DNA of 46,040 nt from Geobacter sp. (GCA_027356255.1 DAIEGL010000119.1:1-46040); one strand, 5' to 3'. Counted from the first letter of the stretch, positions 17,317 to 27,328 are shown. The notes: generated by a model not told the origin, from the sequence alone. Program-made: numbers and translations.

Positions 17317-18132
17317 TCAATCCCAACGCAGTTCACGATAGTCGAATACCGGTCCATCCTTGCAGACGCAGCGATAATCCGGCGTTTCATTCGAGTGGTT
17401 GCGACCTTTCGTGACGCAGCCGAGACATGCGCCAACACCGCAGGCCATGTAAGCTTCCAGAGAAACCTGGCAGGGGATGTCATGTCGGCCGGCGATTTCC
17501 GCTGTTGCTTTGAGCATGGGAAAAGGACCGCAGGCAAAGATGGTCTTGTCGGCGATCCCGGCGGTCAGGTGTTTTTCCAGCACCTCGGTCACCAGGCCAC
17601 TGGCCCCCAGGGTCCCGTCGTCTGTGGAGACGTAGGTTTCGACTCCGAGCCTCTCGAACTCTGTGATGCAAAGGATGTCTTCCTTGGTTCTCCCCCCGGC
17701 AAAAAGACGAACCCTGGATGTTTTAACCATTTCTTTTGCCAGATAATAGAGAGGAGCCAGACCGACGCCGCCACCAACAAGGATTTTCTCGCCTGAAGGA
17801 TCGCCAGGCAAGAACCCCTTCCCGAGCGGCCCGAGAATATCGAGAACGTCACCCTGGTGAAGCGAGGAGAGCATGTCCGTCCCCTTCCCCACTACCCTGT
17901 ACAAGATTTCGAAATAGGTCTGCGTGCCGCAATCCGTGTACGCCGTGGCAAAAGTACCCAGGTCAAAGATGCCGAAAGGGCGTCTGAGTAAAGGGTCTAT
18001 GGCATCGCGTACCCTGACCATGATGAACTGCCCCGGTGACGCGCTTCCGGCGGCTGGAGGGGCGGTCATCTTCATCCTGAAATAACCGGGGGAAACCTCG
18101 ATATTGGAAATGATCATTGACTTAAACTGCAT
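17317..18132 (-). CDS. pyrK: dihydroorotate dehydrogenase electron transfer subunit
   Basis: 271 residues. FAD and [2Fe-2S] subunit that passes electrons from PyrD to NAD. The FAD site is in LLRRPFGIFDLGT and the nucleotide region in KILVGGGVGLAPLYYLAKEM. The C-terminal cluster motif is C-x4-C-x2-C-x12-C in ACGVGACLGCVTKGRN and YRCVC. Its start overlaps rimI by 11 bases, with GAGGTAG upstream, so it is coupled to rimI. Full length. Confidence 0.95.
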   Translation of the reverse strand: MQFKSMIISNIEVSPGYFRMKMTAPPAAGSASPGQFIMVRVRDAIDPLLRRPFGIFDLGTFATAYTDCGTQTYFEILYRVVGKGTDMLSSLHQGDVLDILGPLGKGFLPGDPSGEKILVGGGVGLAPLYYLAKEMVKTSRVRLFAGGRTKEDILCITEFERLGVETYVSTDDGTLGASGLVTEVLEKHLTAGIADKTIFACGPFPMLKATAEIAGRHDIPCQVSLEAYMACGVGACLGCVTKGRNHSNETPDYRCVCKDGPVFDYRELRWD

Positions 18133-18607
18133 TGCGGCCTACCTCGCCCGAATCGAATATGTATTCCATCAAAAGTGCGTCCTCGCCGTTCTCATAATAA
18201 GCCTTACGGCGACCCATTTCAATAAATCCGATGCTTTCGTATAGACGAATCGCTGACTGATTAGAGATACGGACCTCCAGTGAAACGAACTCGGCTCCAT
18301 TTTCACGGCAATCCTGCAGAGCCCTTTCCACCAGCATCCTGCCCACACCTTTACCGCGGAACACCTTGTCTACAGCCACATCGAGTATATGACCTTCGTC
18401 AATGACGAGCATTGGGCAGATGTAACCGATAACCCTGTTATCAGGGCCAAACGCTACCAGCGGAAATGCATGAGGGGATTTTAATTCATCGAGAAAATGG
18501 TTCCTGACCCAGGGGCGTGGGAAAGAATCGGCTTCAATGCCCAGAACCTCGTCCAAATCAGTTTCAGACATCGGACAGATGGATATTTCTTCAAGCCGGT
18601 TCTCCAT
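18122..18607 (-). CDS. rimI: ribosomal-protein-alanine N-acetyltransferase
   Basis: 161 residues, GNAT fold. RimI acetylates the N-terminus of ribosomal protein S18. The acetyl-CoA loop is VDKVFRGKGVGRMLVERALQ; ISNQSAIRLYESIGFIEMGR and the tyrosine-rich tail KAYYENGEDALLMEYIF follow. It starts the pyr run on the minus strand. The predicted promoter lies so close that the mRNA would have almost no leader. Other GNAT targets are possible. Confidence 0.85.
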   Translation of the reverse strand: MENRLEEISICPMSETDLDEVLGIEADSFPRPWVRNHFLDELKSPHAFPLVAFGPDNRVIGYICPMLVIDEGHILDVAVDKVFRGKGVGRMLVERALQDCRENGAEFVSLEVRISNQSAIRLYESIGFIEMGRRKAYYENGEDALLMEYIFDSGEVGRNAV

Positions 18608-18615
18608 TTACGCGC

Positions 18616-18645
18616 ATCATAAGCAAAGATGGGGCTGGTTGTAAA
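18616..18645 (-). promoter_or_regulatory. candidate promoter of rimI-pyrK-pyrD
   Basis: On the minus strand TTTACA (18640-18645) and TATGAT (18616-18621) are separated by 18 bases. The -10 is five of six to consensus. Only eight bases separate it from the rimI ATG, implying a leaderless or nearly leaderless mRNA. Confidence 0.45.
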
Positions 18646-18670
18646 CTGTTTTTTCGTTGCCAGTTTGAAT

Positions 18671-18699
18671 TTGACTTTTGCGCCCTTATGGTTTAAATT
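18671..18699 (+). promoter_or_regulatory. candidate promoter of purM-purN
   Basis: TTGACT (18671-18676) and TAAATT (18694-18699) with 17-base spacing, about 30 bp before the purM start. It is back-to-back with the rimI promoter. Confidence 0.5.
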
Positions 18700-18729
18700 T
18701 TTTCTTTCAATTTGAAGGGGAGGATAGTT

Positions 18730-19776
18730 TTGAGCGAATCAAGAATCACTTATAAAGACGCCGGTGTAGACATCGATGCCGGCAATACATTTGTCAAAAT
18801 GATCAAGCCGTTTGTCAAGGCCACCTCAAGACCGGAGGTCATTGCTGACATCGGTGGTTTTGGCGGCTTATTTTCATTGAATTCCAACAAGTACAAGAAC
18901 CCGGTACTCGTATCAGGCACCGACGGGGTAGGCACCAAGCTGAAAATCGCATTCCTGGCCGGGCGCCATGACACCATAGGCATCGACCTTGTGGCCATGT
19001 GCGTCAACGACATCATAGTGCAGGGAGCAGAACCCCTCTTTTTCCTCGATTACCTCGCCACTGCGAAACTCGACCCCGAAAAGGGCGCATCCATCATTAA
19101 AGGTGTTTCCGAAGGATGTATCCAGGCAGGCTGCGCCCTCATCGGCGGAGAAACGGCAGAAATGCCCGGTTTTTACTCCGGTGACGAATACGACATGGCG
19201 GGTTTCGCCGTCGGAGTCGTGGATAGGGACAAAATCATCGACGGCTCTTCCATTACTGTCGGCAACCGTCTTATCGGCATTGCCTCCAGCGGCTTGCACA
19301 GTAACGGATATTCCCTGGCCCGCAAGATCATCTTCGATAAGATGGGACTCGGGGTTGACGACATCGTTCCCGGACTCGACAAAACCGTGGCAGACGAGCT
19401 GTTGACCCCCACCCGCATCTATGTCCGATCCATACTGAACCTGCTCCGGGATTTCCCCATAAACGGCATTGCCCATATTACCGGTGGCGGTCTTCTGGAA
19501 AATATTCCCAGGATACTTCCCAACGGCTGTAAGGCTCTTGTTCACAAAAACAGCTGGCAGCCGGCGCCGATTTTTCATATATTACAGCAGTCCGGAAATA
19601 TCGATGAAAATGAAATGTTCAGGACCTTCAACTGCGGCATAGGAATGGTGCTGGCAGTGCCGGAAAAAGAGGCTGACGAGGTTCTTATCAGGCTGTCGGG
19701 CCTAAACGAGAATGCTTTTGTCATCGGTGAGATCGCCAAGTGCGAAGCCGGCTCAGAATGCGTTGAAATGATCTGA
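18730..19776 (+). CDS. purM: phosphoribosylformylglycinamidine cyclo-ligase
   Basis: 348 residues. Makes aminoimidazole ribonucleotide (AIR) from FGAM with ATP in purine synthesis. The start is a TTG at 18730 because AGGGGAGG lies six bases upstream; the frame opens at 18712 but that codon overlaps the site. Motifs: VSGTDGVGTKLKIAF, DLVAMCVNDIIVQGAEPLFF and LIGGETAEMPGFY. It is followed 19 bp later by purN. Confidence 0.95.
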   Translation: MSESRITYKDAGVDIDAGNTFVKMIKPFVKATSRPEVIADIGGFGGLFSLNSNKYKNPVLVSGTDGVGTKLKIAFLAGRHDTIGIDLVAMCVNDIIVQGAEPLFFLDYLATAKLDPEKGASIIKGVSEGCIQAGCALIGGETAEMPGFYSGDEYDMAGFAVGVVDRDKIIDGSSITVGNRLIGIASSGLHSNGYSLARKIIFDKMGLGVDDIVPGLDKTVADELLTPTRIYVRSILNLLRDFPINGIAHITGGGLLENIPRILPNGCKALVHKNSWQPAPIFHILQQSGNIDENEMFRTFNCGIGMVLAVPEKEADEVLIRLSGLNENAFVIGEIAKCEAGSECVEMI

Positions 19777-19795
19777 TGAACGTGGACAAGGCATT

Positions 19796-20437
19796 ATGGG
19801 AAATTTACTGACAATCGGCGTTTTGGTATCCGGCAACGGTACAAACCTGCAATCCATTATCGACCGTTGTAATGATGGGAGCCTAACCGCCAGGATCGGC
19901 TGTGTCATCAGCAACAATGCCGATGCCTTTGCCCTGGAAAGAGCCAGGAAACACGGCATTCCAACAATACACCTCAACCATCGGGAGTTCTCAGGCAGAG
20001 AGGCGTATGATGCAACGCTGATAAAAGTTCTTCGCGATCATGGCGTAGATCTGGTCATTCTGGCGGGTTTTATGAGGATCATCACCCCGGTACTCATCGA
20101 TGCCTTCCCAAATGCGATAATGAATATCCATCCGGCCCTTCTTCCGGCATTTCCCGGCCTTCATGCGCAGCGGCAGGCACTGGAATACGGAGTGAAAATA
20201 TCGGGCTGTACCGTACATTTTGTGGATGCCGGTACCGACACCGGCCCCATTATCATGCAGGCAGCTGTCGCGGTCGATACAGACGATACGGAAGAATCCC
20301 TCTCGGCAAGAATACAGCTGGAAGAACACCGCATTTTCCCCCTGGCAATCCAGTTATACGCTGCCGGGCGCTTGACGGTGGAAGGAAGAAGAGTCGTCGT
20401 CTCGTCCCCCCCCGTAGCGGCTCAAAAGCCACGATAA
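19796..20437 (+). CDS. purN: phosphoribosylglycinamide formyltransferase
   Basis: 213 residues. Transfers formyl from 10-formyl-tetrahydrofolate to GAR. Motifs: LVSGNGTNLQSIID, LAGFMRIITPVLIDAFPN, then NIHPALLPAFPGLHAQRQAL (catalytic Asn and His) and GCTVHFVDAGTDTGPII (catalytic Asp). Slightly longer than E. coli PurN through a C-terminal tail. Same transcript as purM and convergent with the next gene, with a 5-bp gap. Confidence 0.95.
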   Translation: MGNLLTIGVLVSGNGTNLQSIIDRCNDGSLTARIGCVISNNADAFALERARKHGIPTIHLNHREFSGREAYDATLIKVLRDHGVDLVILAGFMRIITPVLIDAFPNAIMNIHPALLPAFPGLHAQRQALEYGVKISGCTVHFVDAGTDTGPIIMQAAVAVDTDDTEESLSARIQLEEHRIFPLAIQLYAAGRLTVEGRRVVVSSPPVAAQKPR

Positions 20438-20442
20438 ACAAC

Positions 20443-20886
20443 CTACCTCAAGCCCAACTTTTTCAGAAAAACACCGAGATACTTGTTCAAAAGATTTTCT
20501 CGCTTCAGGAACCGGATTACAGGGGGCTTCCTGGCGCCAAGTCTGTCCAGTTCGGCAGTAATTTGGGGACTTTCTCCATGTCCCAGCCCTTGCCGGAACG
20601 CCTGCATTGCTTCAGGCTTATTGCCGAGAAGCACGTATATCCGTCCGAGGTTCAGATAATGGGTTGAATTGGCGGGTTCCATCTCGATCGCCTCTTTGCA
20701 CAGGGATACGGCCTTATTGAATTGGCCCCGTTCCTTCGCAAGGCAAAAGGCAAAGTAAGAGCAATAGACCGGGTTGCTCTCAAGCTGAAACGCCTTTTCG
20801 AAACAAGCCAATGCTGATAGGGAATCTTCGTTGTTGAGGGCGCTAAGTCCTCTGGTAAACAGCTTGTCCGGCTCAGTGCACGGCAT
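20443..20886 (-). CDS. small TPR-repeat protein
   Basis: 147 residues from the ATG at 20886, with GAGGTGG upstream; the frame is open another 15 codons. Three or more TPR-like units: FTRGLSALNNEDSLSALACF, YCSYFAFCLAKERGQFNKAV, HYLNLGRIYVLLGNKPEAMQ. No signal peptide. The C-terminus is basic (RFLKRENLLNKYLGVFLKKL). The partner is unknown. It stands alone between purN and the large surface-protein gene. Confidence 0.75.
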   Translation of the reverse strand: MPCTEPDKLFTRGLSALNNEDSLSALACFEKAFQLESNPVYCSYFAFCLAKERGQFNKAVSLCKEAIEMEPANSTHYLNLGRIYVLLGNKPEAMQAFRQGLGHGESPQITAELDRLGARKPPVIRFLKRENLLNKYLGVFLKKLGLR

Positions 20887-21040
20887 AACGCAACCACCTC
20901 TTATTGAACTTGTACAGCCGGCATTACTCAATGCTTATAATATTCTAAAGCATCCTGAATCTCTACCATTAATTCACAGAAACTAACCTCAATATGGAAC
21001 CTTTCCGCGGATAAGGGGATCTGTTCAACGGCAAATAAGA

Positions 21041-21066
21041 ACGGGGCGGCTTTGGAGCCACCCCGT
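21041..21066 (-). terminator. terminator of the cytochrome/FN3 operon
   Basis: The arms ACGGGG (21041-21046) and CCCCGT (21061-21066), with inner GGC/GCC pairs and one mismatch, lie 59 bp after the stop of the giant gene. On the minus strand TTCTTATTTG follows, a modest T-rich tail. Confidence 0.55.
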
Positions 21067-21124
21067 CATTATCCTTACCTTCACTACCCCCACGTATACT
21101 CACCCGTGCCAAACATTGCCACCG

Positions 21125-24100
21125 TCAGGGACATGTGCCGTCAGATGTTGCGAAGGCCGGAGTGGAAACGCCTACCGTATTGCTGAACGATGATTCATCC
21201 GTTCCCTTATATGCCCTCACGCGGTAAGTATAGGTCTTCAAAGGATCTAGGGCGGTAGTATCGGTGTAAGAGAATATGTTTGGCACCGTCGTAACAAGCG
21301 CCCATTCCCCGTTCACCAGTTTCCGCCAGATCTCGAAACCGTCGGGAGTATCGCAGGAATTTGGAGAACACGCCGTCGGATCGTACGTCCAGTCGAGCCT
21401 GATTTTCGACGAACCGATGGGGGTGACTGCCGTCAGGTTCGGTCCTCCCACCGCCGGGGTTTTCAGGCAGACTGTCGCACTCGGCAACGAGTCTCCGGCA
21501 CCGGAGCTCCACGCCTTGAGCTGGTAGCAATACTGGGCATTCTCCGCCAGGCCGGTATCGGAGTATGAGGTATAGGCCGGCACCAGAGTGGGACACCCAA
21601 TGGTCGGCGACGAATAGTAGCCGCAGTAAAGAGCCGTATATGCAACGGCCACGTTGTTCACCTGGGTCCATGGGCCGTCCGGCCCGATCGACCGGAATAC
21701 CTTATAATTGGTTGCCCCGAACACCAACTGCCAGGTGAGGTCAATGCGCGCTTCCGTAACCCCGGTGAGGGAAACACTGGGGCTCGGCAGCAATGTCACC
21801 GCAGACTGCATGTTGCTGGGCAAGGAGAAACTACCCTGACTGTTCTTGGTGGAGATGCGGTAGTAGTAGAGAGTGCCCGATGTAAGACCGGTATCCGTGT
21901 AACTCGTCGCACCGGTTGAGGGAGAGGCGATAACGGTCCAATTCGCGTTGTCTGGGCTTCGCTCCAACTTGTATCCAGCATTCTCCGTAACACTACCCCA
22001 CGTAAGGGTTATCTGGGAAATGGTAATCCCTGACGGTGCATCAAGCGTGGGTGGCAAAACCGTCTGGGTCGTGGCGTTTTGCATGTTGCTCGGCGCAGAT
22101 TGATTGGAGCCGTACAGGGTCCTGACCCGATAGTAATAGATCTGTCCTGCTGTCAGACCGTTATCAGTATAGCTGCTCGCATTGGCGACAGCAGTATAGA
22201 TGAGCGTATAATTGCTACCATCAGTGCTCCGCTCCACCCGATAACCAGTATTTCCTGTCACGGTGTTCCAGGAAACGGTTATGGACGACTGGGTAATGCC
22301 GCTCGGAGGGTTGAAGGTCGGCGGCGGCAGACAGGTCACTGCCGCGCTCCAGGCTGACGAGCCAGAGCTGTTGTAGGATTTGATCTGGAAACAGTAGGCA
22401 TTTGCTGTGTTAAGGCCGGTAACGGAATAAGTCGTCGCGTTCATATTGATAGCCGGGGTTGTCAATACCCCCGTCGACCAGTCTTCCGTCGCACAATCAG
22501 CCCCGGACCGCACCTTGTACTGGACGCCGTAGTTGGTCTCGCCATAGATATTACTCCACGTCAGATTCATCTGGGTGGTTGAATAGCCGTTAGCCGCGAG
22601 CCCGGTAGGGGTGGGCGGAATGGTAGACGCATACTTCCCCCCGTCAACGCCCCAGCCAGTGTAATTCCCGGACAGGTTGGCCCGCACTGAATATTTATAG
22701 ATGTAGCCAGCGGTTACGTTCGTGTCCGTATAACCGTTCGTGTCTGATGTCCCGGCGGTTGTCCAGGCGCTCCAGTATGTTGCATAGCTGGCATTTCCCG
22801 CCAGGTCGGGGCGGTCGTAATAGGTAAACGTACTCCTCTGTACATCATAGCTGGTAGCACCGGCGACAGCGCCCCAGTTTACGGTGATAGTTGACGGCGG
22901 TACAGCCGTGGCCGTGACCGAAGTGACCACAGGACCTGTGGGGGGGGTGGTGATGCTCTGCTCGATGCTATATGCGGACGATGTTGTCACGCCGTTGGCC
23001 TTCAGCCGATAGTAATAGGTCGTCTGTGCCACCACGGTCGTATCCGTGTAAGAAGTCGCGTTCTGCCCCAGGGTCGCAATTGCGGCATAAGTCCCGCCGG
23101 CGTCCGTTTTGCGTTCGACCGTATAACCGGTTTCGCCCCCCACATTGTTCCAGCTCAGGTTTACATTGGTATCCGACGGAGCAGAAGGCACGTTCAGGGT
23201 CGGCGCAGCAGGAATGCTCCAGGCCAAGCGGACGTTGCTGGCGGGTGAGACGATCCCCCCCGAGGTTGCAACGATATAGTACTGATAGGCATACCCAGCC
23301 GGCAGACCGCTCCTGGAGTAGGTCGTGACCCCGTTCCCCGTCGTCGCCACCTGGGTCCAGCCACCCCACGCCCAAGTGTAGCCGCTTTGGCAATAGGTCA
23401 CATCGTAATTATTGCCGTTGTAGTTACAGGACTGTTCCCAGATGGTGAATCCGTTTTCACCGGTGACATCGGTCCAAGAGAGGGTAATCTGACTCGTGGA
23501 TGCGGCTGTTGCACTGTTGAGGGTTGGGGACGACAGGATGGTGGTTGCCGTTTGCGCCAGGCTCGGGACGGACTCGCCTGCTCCAGTCATCGCCTTGAGC
23601 CGGTAATAATAGATAGTTGCCGGGGCAACCGCTGTATCCGAATAGCTGACGGCGGTGGCAACAGGTGTTGCGAGTTGGGCCCAGGTAGCGTTGTCTGTGC
23701 TCCGTTCCAATGTATAGCCTGTAATGCCGGAGATCGCCGGCCATGACAGTGTGACATTGGCGGACGTCACACCGCTTGGGGAATTCAGGACCGGCGCGAT
23801 CTGAACGCCGCTGGGCAGTGACACCCCTGCAGCGCTGATGGTGCTAACCCGGTAGTAGTAGGTGGTGCCGGCGGCGAGACCGGTATCGTGGTAGAAGACC
23901 GTGTTGGCGGCGAGATTGCCCCCCACCTGGCTCCAGGTACTGTTATTGGTGCTCCGTTCCAGCTTGTATCCGGTGTTGCCTGGCACATTGGTCCAGGAGA
24001 TGTCGATCGCCGTCGGCGATACAATGACAATGGGGTTCATCACCGGTGCAGACAATGTCGTGGTGGCGCAGGTGACGATTTTTCTGGAGTTGAGTGTGCC

Positions 24101-27100
24101 GTTATACGCCTCGATCCGATAACAGTAGTTTGTTCCAAGGTTCAGTCCACTGTCCTGGTAGCCGGTCGTACCTGGTGCAGCGGTGTCAATTAGGGTCCAG
24201 ACGCTCCCCGCCGATACCGGTCCCAAGGTCCGCTCGATCCGAAAACCGACACCAGCGGTGTTGTCGCCCCAGGCAAGGTTGATCTTGCTGTAATCGGCCT
24301 GAGGGGTGGGGATAAATGGCGCCGGTACGAGGATATAGTTGTTGGTCTGCTTGACTACCGCATAGTCCGCATTGCCGCTCGCATTGGTGGAATAACCGGC
24401 GATGAACGCCTCTCCGAGATAGTTGACGGCAATGGAACTCGCCTCGTCGTTGCCGTTGGCGGCGCCGTTATAGACGGTTGCCCCCAGAAAGGTCCCTTCG
24501 AAGTCGTAGATGAGGGAGATGATGTCCGTAGTGTCGCCATTGCCGGTATTGCCTGCAATATAGATGTAGCCTGATGAATCTATCGTCATGGCAGTCGCAT
24601 GGTCATCGCTGGCCGGCCTCTGCAGGGTCTTCTGCCAGATCACATCACCCGTCTGGGTATACCTGACGAGGGTGATGTCGTGGTCACCCGGATTGGTGAG
24701 GGTGGTGCCTGCCACGACAACGGAGCCGTCAATGGGATCGACCTGTACCCCGATCCCATCGTCGTCGCCATGGGCCGCGCCGTCAAGAGAGTGTTCCCAC
24801 AGCCTCGTCGCAGATGTGCTTGAGCCGCTGTACTTGATGGTATAGATGTCCTTATCGCCGCCAGCGTTGTTGGCAAACCCGGTGACGTAGAGATCGCCGT
24901 TGCCGTCGATGGCCAAGGCGCGCCCCTGATTGTCTCCTCCCGCAGTCACGCTGTAGACGTCGGACCAGACGAGCGCGCCGGTAGCGCCGTTATATTTGAC
25001 GGTTAAGAAGTTGTAGATGTTGGTATTGGGCGCCTTCTCGCTGTAGCCGGTGACGTAGACGCTCCCGTCCGGGGCCACGGCCACGGCGCTCGGGATGTCG
25101 TCACCCCCGCCGTCGAATGGGGTGATCGACCAGGCCTTCGTGCCGTCGGCATTGTATTTAACCACGTAGATGTCGTCGTTGTTGGCCGCATTCTTGCCGT
25201 AGCCCAAGACCACCACGTTGTTAGCCGTGTCAGTCGTGGTGGCTATGGCCACAGCGCGGTCGTCAATGGCGCCGGGACCGTTGTACTGGGCATGCCACGT
25301 CGCCGGAGGACCCGCTGCCGGATACTTGATGGTGTAAATGGAATTGATATTCTTCGTCGCAGGTGCGTAATAAAGAGAAGAAAAACCAGAGACAACGGCG
25401 TTGTTGCTGGAATCGACCGCCAAGCACTTGGCCTCGTCCATCTCGCTGTCCGGGTCGTCGTACAGGTCGCTCCAGGCGATGCTTGAGTCCGCCCGGTTCA
25501 GCTTGGCCGTAAAATAATCGAACCCCCCGATGGCACGCAGGCTGTAGCCGGTCACCACCGGGTTATTATCGGGGCCGACGGCTATGGCGGCGGCGAAGTC
25601 GTCCATGTTGTCCGGGCTGTTAAAGAGATATGTCCAAGCCGGTGGTAGGAAATTCACGACAACGGTCAGGGCGTGGGCCTCGTTGCTGTAATGAGAGTCT
25701 CCTATGGCAGCGCTGTAGGAACGGACCCGGTAGTAATAATAGTTGTTGGCAGCAAGCCCCGTGTCGGTATAGCCGGTGGTATTCGGCCCCACCAGGGCGA
25801 TCTGGGAGTAGGTCCCGTATTCACCCAGCTTCCGCTCGATCTTGAAGCCGTCCTCGTTGTCGGAGTTGTCTGCCCAGGAGAGCTGGATACTCGTATTGGA
25901 TAGGGGGGTCGCCGCTAGGTTCGTGGGGGGATTCAGCGCACCCGGATCATATTTGATGACGTAATAGTCCTGGTCGTTTACACCGTCGTCGCTCCACCCG
26001 GTCACCAGTACATCTCCGCTCGACGCGACCCATATCCCCACCGGCCGGTCATTACCGTTGGCCGCACCGTTGAACCCCTGGTGCCAGAGCTGGTTACCGT
26101 TGTCCTTTTTGTACTTGATTGTCTGGAAGTCGTAGTTACCGGCTGCAACGGTATAACCGGTGACGAAAACGTCTCCTGACGGGTCCACCCCGATGCCGGT
26201 GGCGATGGCTATATCCGTGTTGCCGTTGCCGGAATCGAATACCGCATCCCAAACCAGCGTGCCGGTGCTCCCGTTATAGCGCGCGGTATAAAAATCGTTG
26301 GTTCCGGCAAGGGTCCAGGTATACCCCGTGATGTAGATGTCCCCGCTCGGGTCGAGAATCATTCCGTTCGGTTCGTCGTCGTAGGCGCCATTGTAGGTTC
26401 TGCTCCAGATGACCTCGCCGGTTGCGCCGCTGTATTTGACGGTGTAAATATCCAGGTCGATGCCGTTTGCTACGGAACCGGTGACGACCACGTTCCCGGC
26501 CATGTCCATCCTGGTCACTTTACCGCTGCATCCACCCGCGCCGGTGGTGTATCTTTTTTCCCACAGCTTTGTGCCGCTGAAGTCGTACTTCACCGTAAGC
26601 ATGTCGAAAGCGGTGCCGTTCCAGGACTGCCCCGTCACAGCGATACCGTCGATACCCGCAGCAATTGATGTCGCCTGATCGATGCCGTTCCCCGTACCAT
26701 TATAGGTAGCCTGCCAGAGCGGTGTCCCACCGGCAGGGCTGTACTTGAGGACGAGATAATCGTCATTGCCGTCGCTGTTCTGGGTATCCCCCCCGACATA
26801 GACGTTGTTGAGGCTATCCACAGCGATCGATGTGCCGATGTCGTTGCCGTGCGCGGCACCGTCATAGGTATGCTGCCAGATGACCGCACCGGTGTCGCCG
26901 CTGTACTTGATGGTATGGATGTCCCTGTTGGAACCGTTCCAGACAAAGCCGGTGACGATGACATCATCATTCGTATCCACGGCAATCGCCATGGCTTGGT
27001 CGGAACCGCCCCCCTTGTCGAAGGATGCCCGCCATGCGACCCCGCTCCCGTCTGGCTTGAACTTTACGGTGTAGAAATCGTCGTTGGTACCCCCCGACAG

Positions 27101-27328
27101 GTTCTGGTAGCCGGTGATGATCACGTTCCCCCTGGAGTCGATTGCCGACGCCTTTGCCTCCTGTTTTCCCGCCTGAGCATCGCTCGCCTGCCAGATTATG
27201 TCGCCCCCTGCCCCGTATGCCTGGCAGATGATGCCAAGAGTGAGGATCAGTGCCAGACACCAGGTCCAACTGCGGAAGAGAACGCAGACAGCGTACTTTG
27301 GCATATTTGTAGGGACATTTCGTCTCAT
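21125..27328 (-). CDS. giant secreted beta-propeller/fibronectin III protein
   Basis: 2067 residues. Start ATG at 27328 (MRRNVPTNMPKY) with GGAGA upstream. The signal peptide runs through CLALILTLGIICQAYGA. Block 1 (about 35-460) and block 2 (about 560-1010) are SBBP-type propeller repeats of about 50-60 residues with the theme 'VTGY..G..DFYTVKY...G...W...Y.G..NG.D'. One fibronectin III-like domain (about 465-555) separates them. Eleven tandem FN3-like domains (LSWxxVxGxTGYxLERSTD ... YTDTGLxxGTxYYYRV) then run to the C-terminus, which ends SDGTCP with no visible anchor or sorting motif. It starts 47 bp after the large cytochrome gene on the same strand. A cell-surface or matrix scaffold is likely; ligand and secretion route are unknown. 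Confidence 0.9.
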   Translation of the reverse strand: MRRNVPTNMPKYAVCVLFRSWTWCLALILTLGIICQAYGAGGDIIWQASDAQAGKQEAKASAIDSRGNVIITGYQNLSGGTNDDFYTVKFKPDGSGVAWRASFDKGGGSDQAMAIAVDTNDDVIVTGFVWNGSNRDIHTIKYSGDTGAVIWQHTYDGAAHGNDIGTSIAVDSLNNVYVGGDTQNSDGNDDYLVLKYSPAGGTPLWQATYNGTGNGIDQATSIAAGIDGIAVTGQSWNGTAFDMLTVKYDFSGTKLWEKRYTTGAGGCSGKVTRMDMAGNVVVTGSVANGIDLDIYTVKYSGATGEVIWSRTYNGAYDDEPNGMILDPSGDIYITGYTWTLAGTNDFYTARYNGSTGTLVWDAVFDSGNGNTDIAIATGIGVDPSGDVFVTGYTVAAGNYDFQTIKYKKDNGNQLWHQGFNGAANGNDRPVGIWVASSGDVLVTGWSDDGVNDQDYYVIKYDPGALNPPTNLAATPLSNTSIQLSWADNSDNEDGFKIERKLGEYGTYSQIALVGPNTTGYTDTGLAANNYYYYRVRSYSAAIGDSHYSNEAHALTVVVNFLPPAWTYLFNSPDNMDDFAAAIAVGPDNNPVVTGYSLRAIGGFDYFTAKLNRADSSIAWSDLYDDPDSEMDEAKCLAVDSSNNAVVSGFSSLYYAPATKNINSIYTIKYPAAGPPATWHAQYNGPGAIDDRAVAIATTTDTANNVVVLGYGKNAANNDDIYVVKYNADGTKAWSITPFDGGGDDIPSAVAVAPDGSVYVTGYSEKAPNTNIYNFLTVKYNGATGALVWSDVYSVTAGGDNQGRALAIDGNGDLYVTGFANNAGGDKDIYTIKYSGSSTSATRLWEHSLDGAAHGDDDGIGVQVDPIDGSVVVAGTTLTNPGDHDITLVRYTQTGDVIWQKTLQRPASDDHATAMTIDSSGYIYIAGNTGNGDTTDIISLIYDFEGTFLGATVYNGAANGNDEASSIAVNYLGEAFIAGYSTNASGNADYAVVKQTNNYILVPAPFIPTPQADYSKINLAWGDNTAGVGFRIERTLGPVSAGSVWTLIDTAAPGTTGYQDSGLNLGTNYCYRIEAYNGTLNSRKIVTCATTTLSAPVMNPIVIVSPTAIDISWTNVPGNTGYKLERSTNNSTWSQVGGNLAANTVFYHDTGLAAGTTYYYRVSTISAAGVSLPSGVQIAPVLNSPSGVTSANVTLSWPAISGITGYTLERSTDNATWAQLATPVATAVSYSDTAVAPATIYYYRLKAMTGAGESVPSLAQTATTILSSPTLNSATAASTSQITLSWTDVTGENGFTIWEQSCNYNGNNYDVTYCQSGYTWAWGGWTQVATTGNGVTTYSRSGLPAGYAYQYYIVATSGGIVSPASNVRLAWSIPAAPTLNVPSAPSDTNVNLSWNNVGGETGYTVERKTDAGGTYAAIATLGQNATSYTDTTVVAQTTYYYRLKANGVTTSSAYSIEQSITTPPTGPVVTSVTATAVPPSTITVNWGAVAGATSYDVQRSTFTYYDRPDLAGNASYATYWSAWTTAGTSDTNGYTDTNVTAGYIYKYSVRANLSGNYTGWGVDGGKYASTIPPTPTGLAANGYSTTQMNLTWSNIYGETNYGVQYKVRSGADCATEDWSTGVLTTPAINMNATTYSVTGLNTANAYCFQIKSYNSSGSSAWSAAVTCLPPPTFNPPSGITQSSITVSWNTVTGNTGYRVERSTDGSNYTLIYTAVANASSYTDNGLTAGQIYYYRVRTLYGSNQSAPSNMQNATTQTVLPPTLDAPSGITISQITLTWGSVTENAGYKLERSPDNANWTVIASPSTGATSYTDTGLTSGTLYYYRISTKNSQGSFSLPSNMQSAVTLLPSPSVSLTGVTEARIDLTWQLVFGATNYKVFRSIGPDGPWTQVNNVAVAYTALYCGYYSSPTIGCPTLVPAYTSYSDTGLAENAQYCYQLKAWSSGAGDSLPSATVCLKTPAVGGPNLTAVTPIGSSKIRLDWTYDPTACSPNSCDTPDGFEIWRKLVNGEWALVTTVPNIFSYTDTTALDPLKTYTYRVRAYKGTDESSFSNTVGVSTPAFATSDGTCP

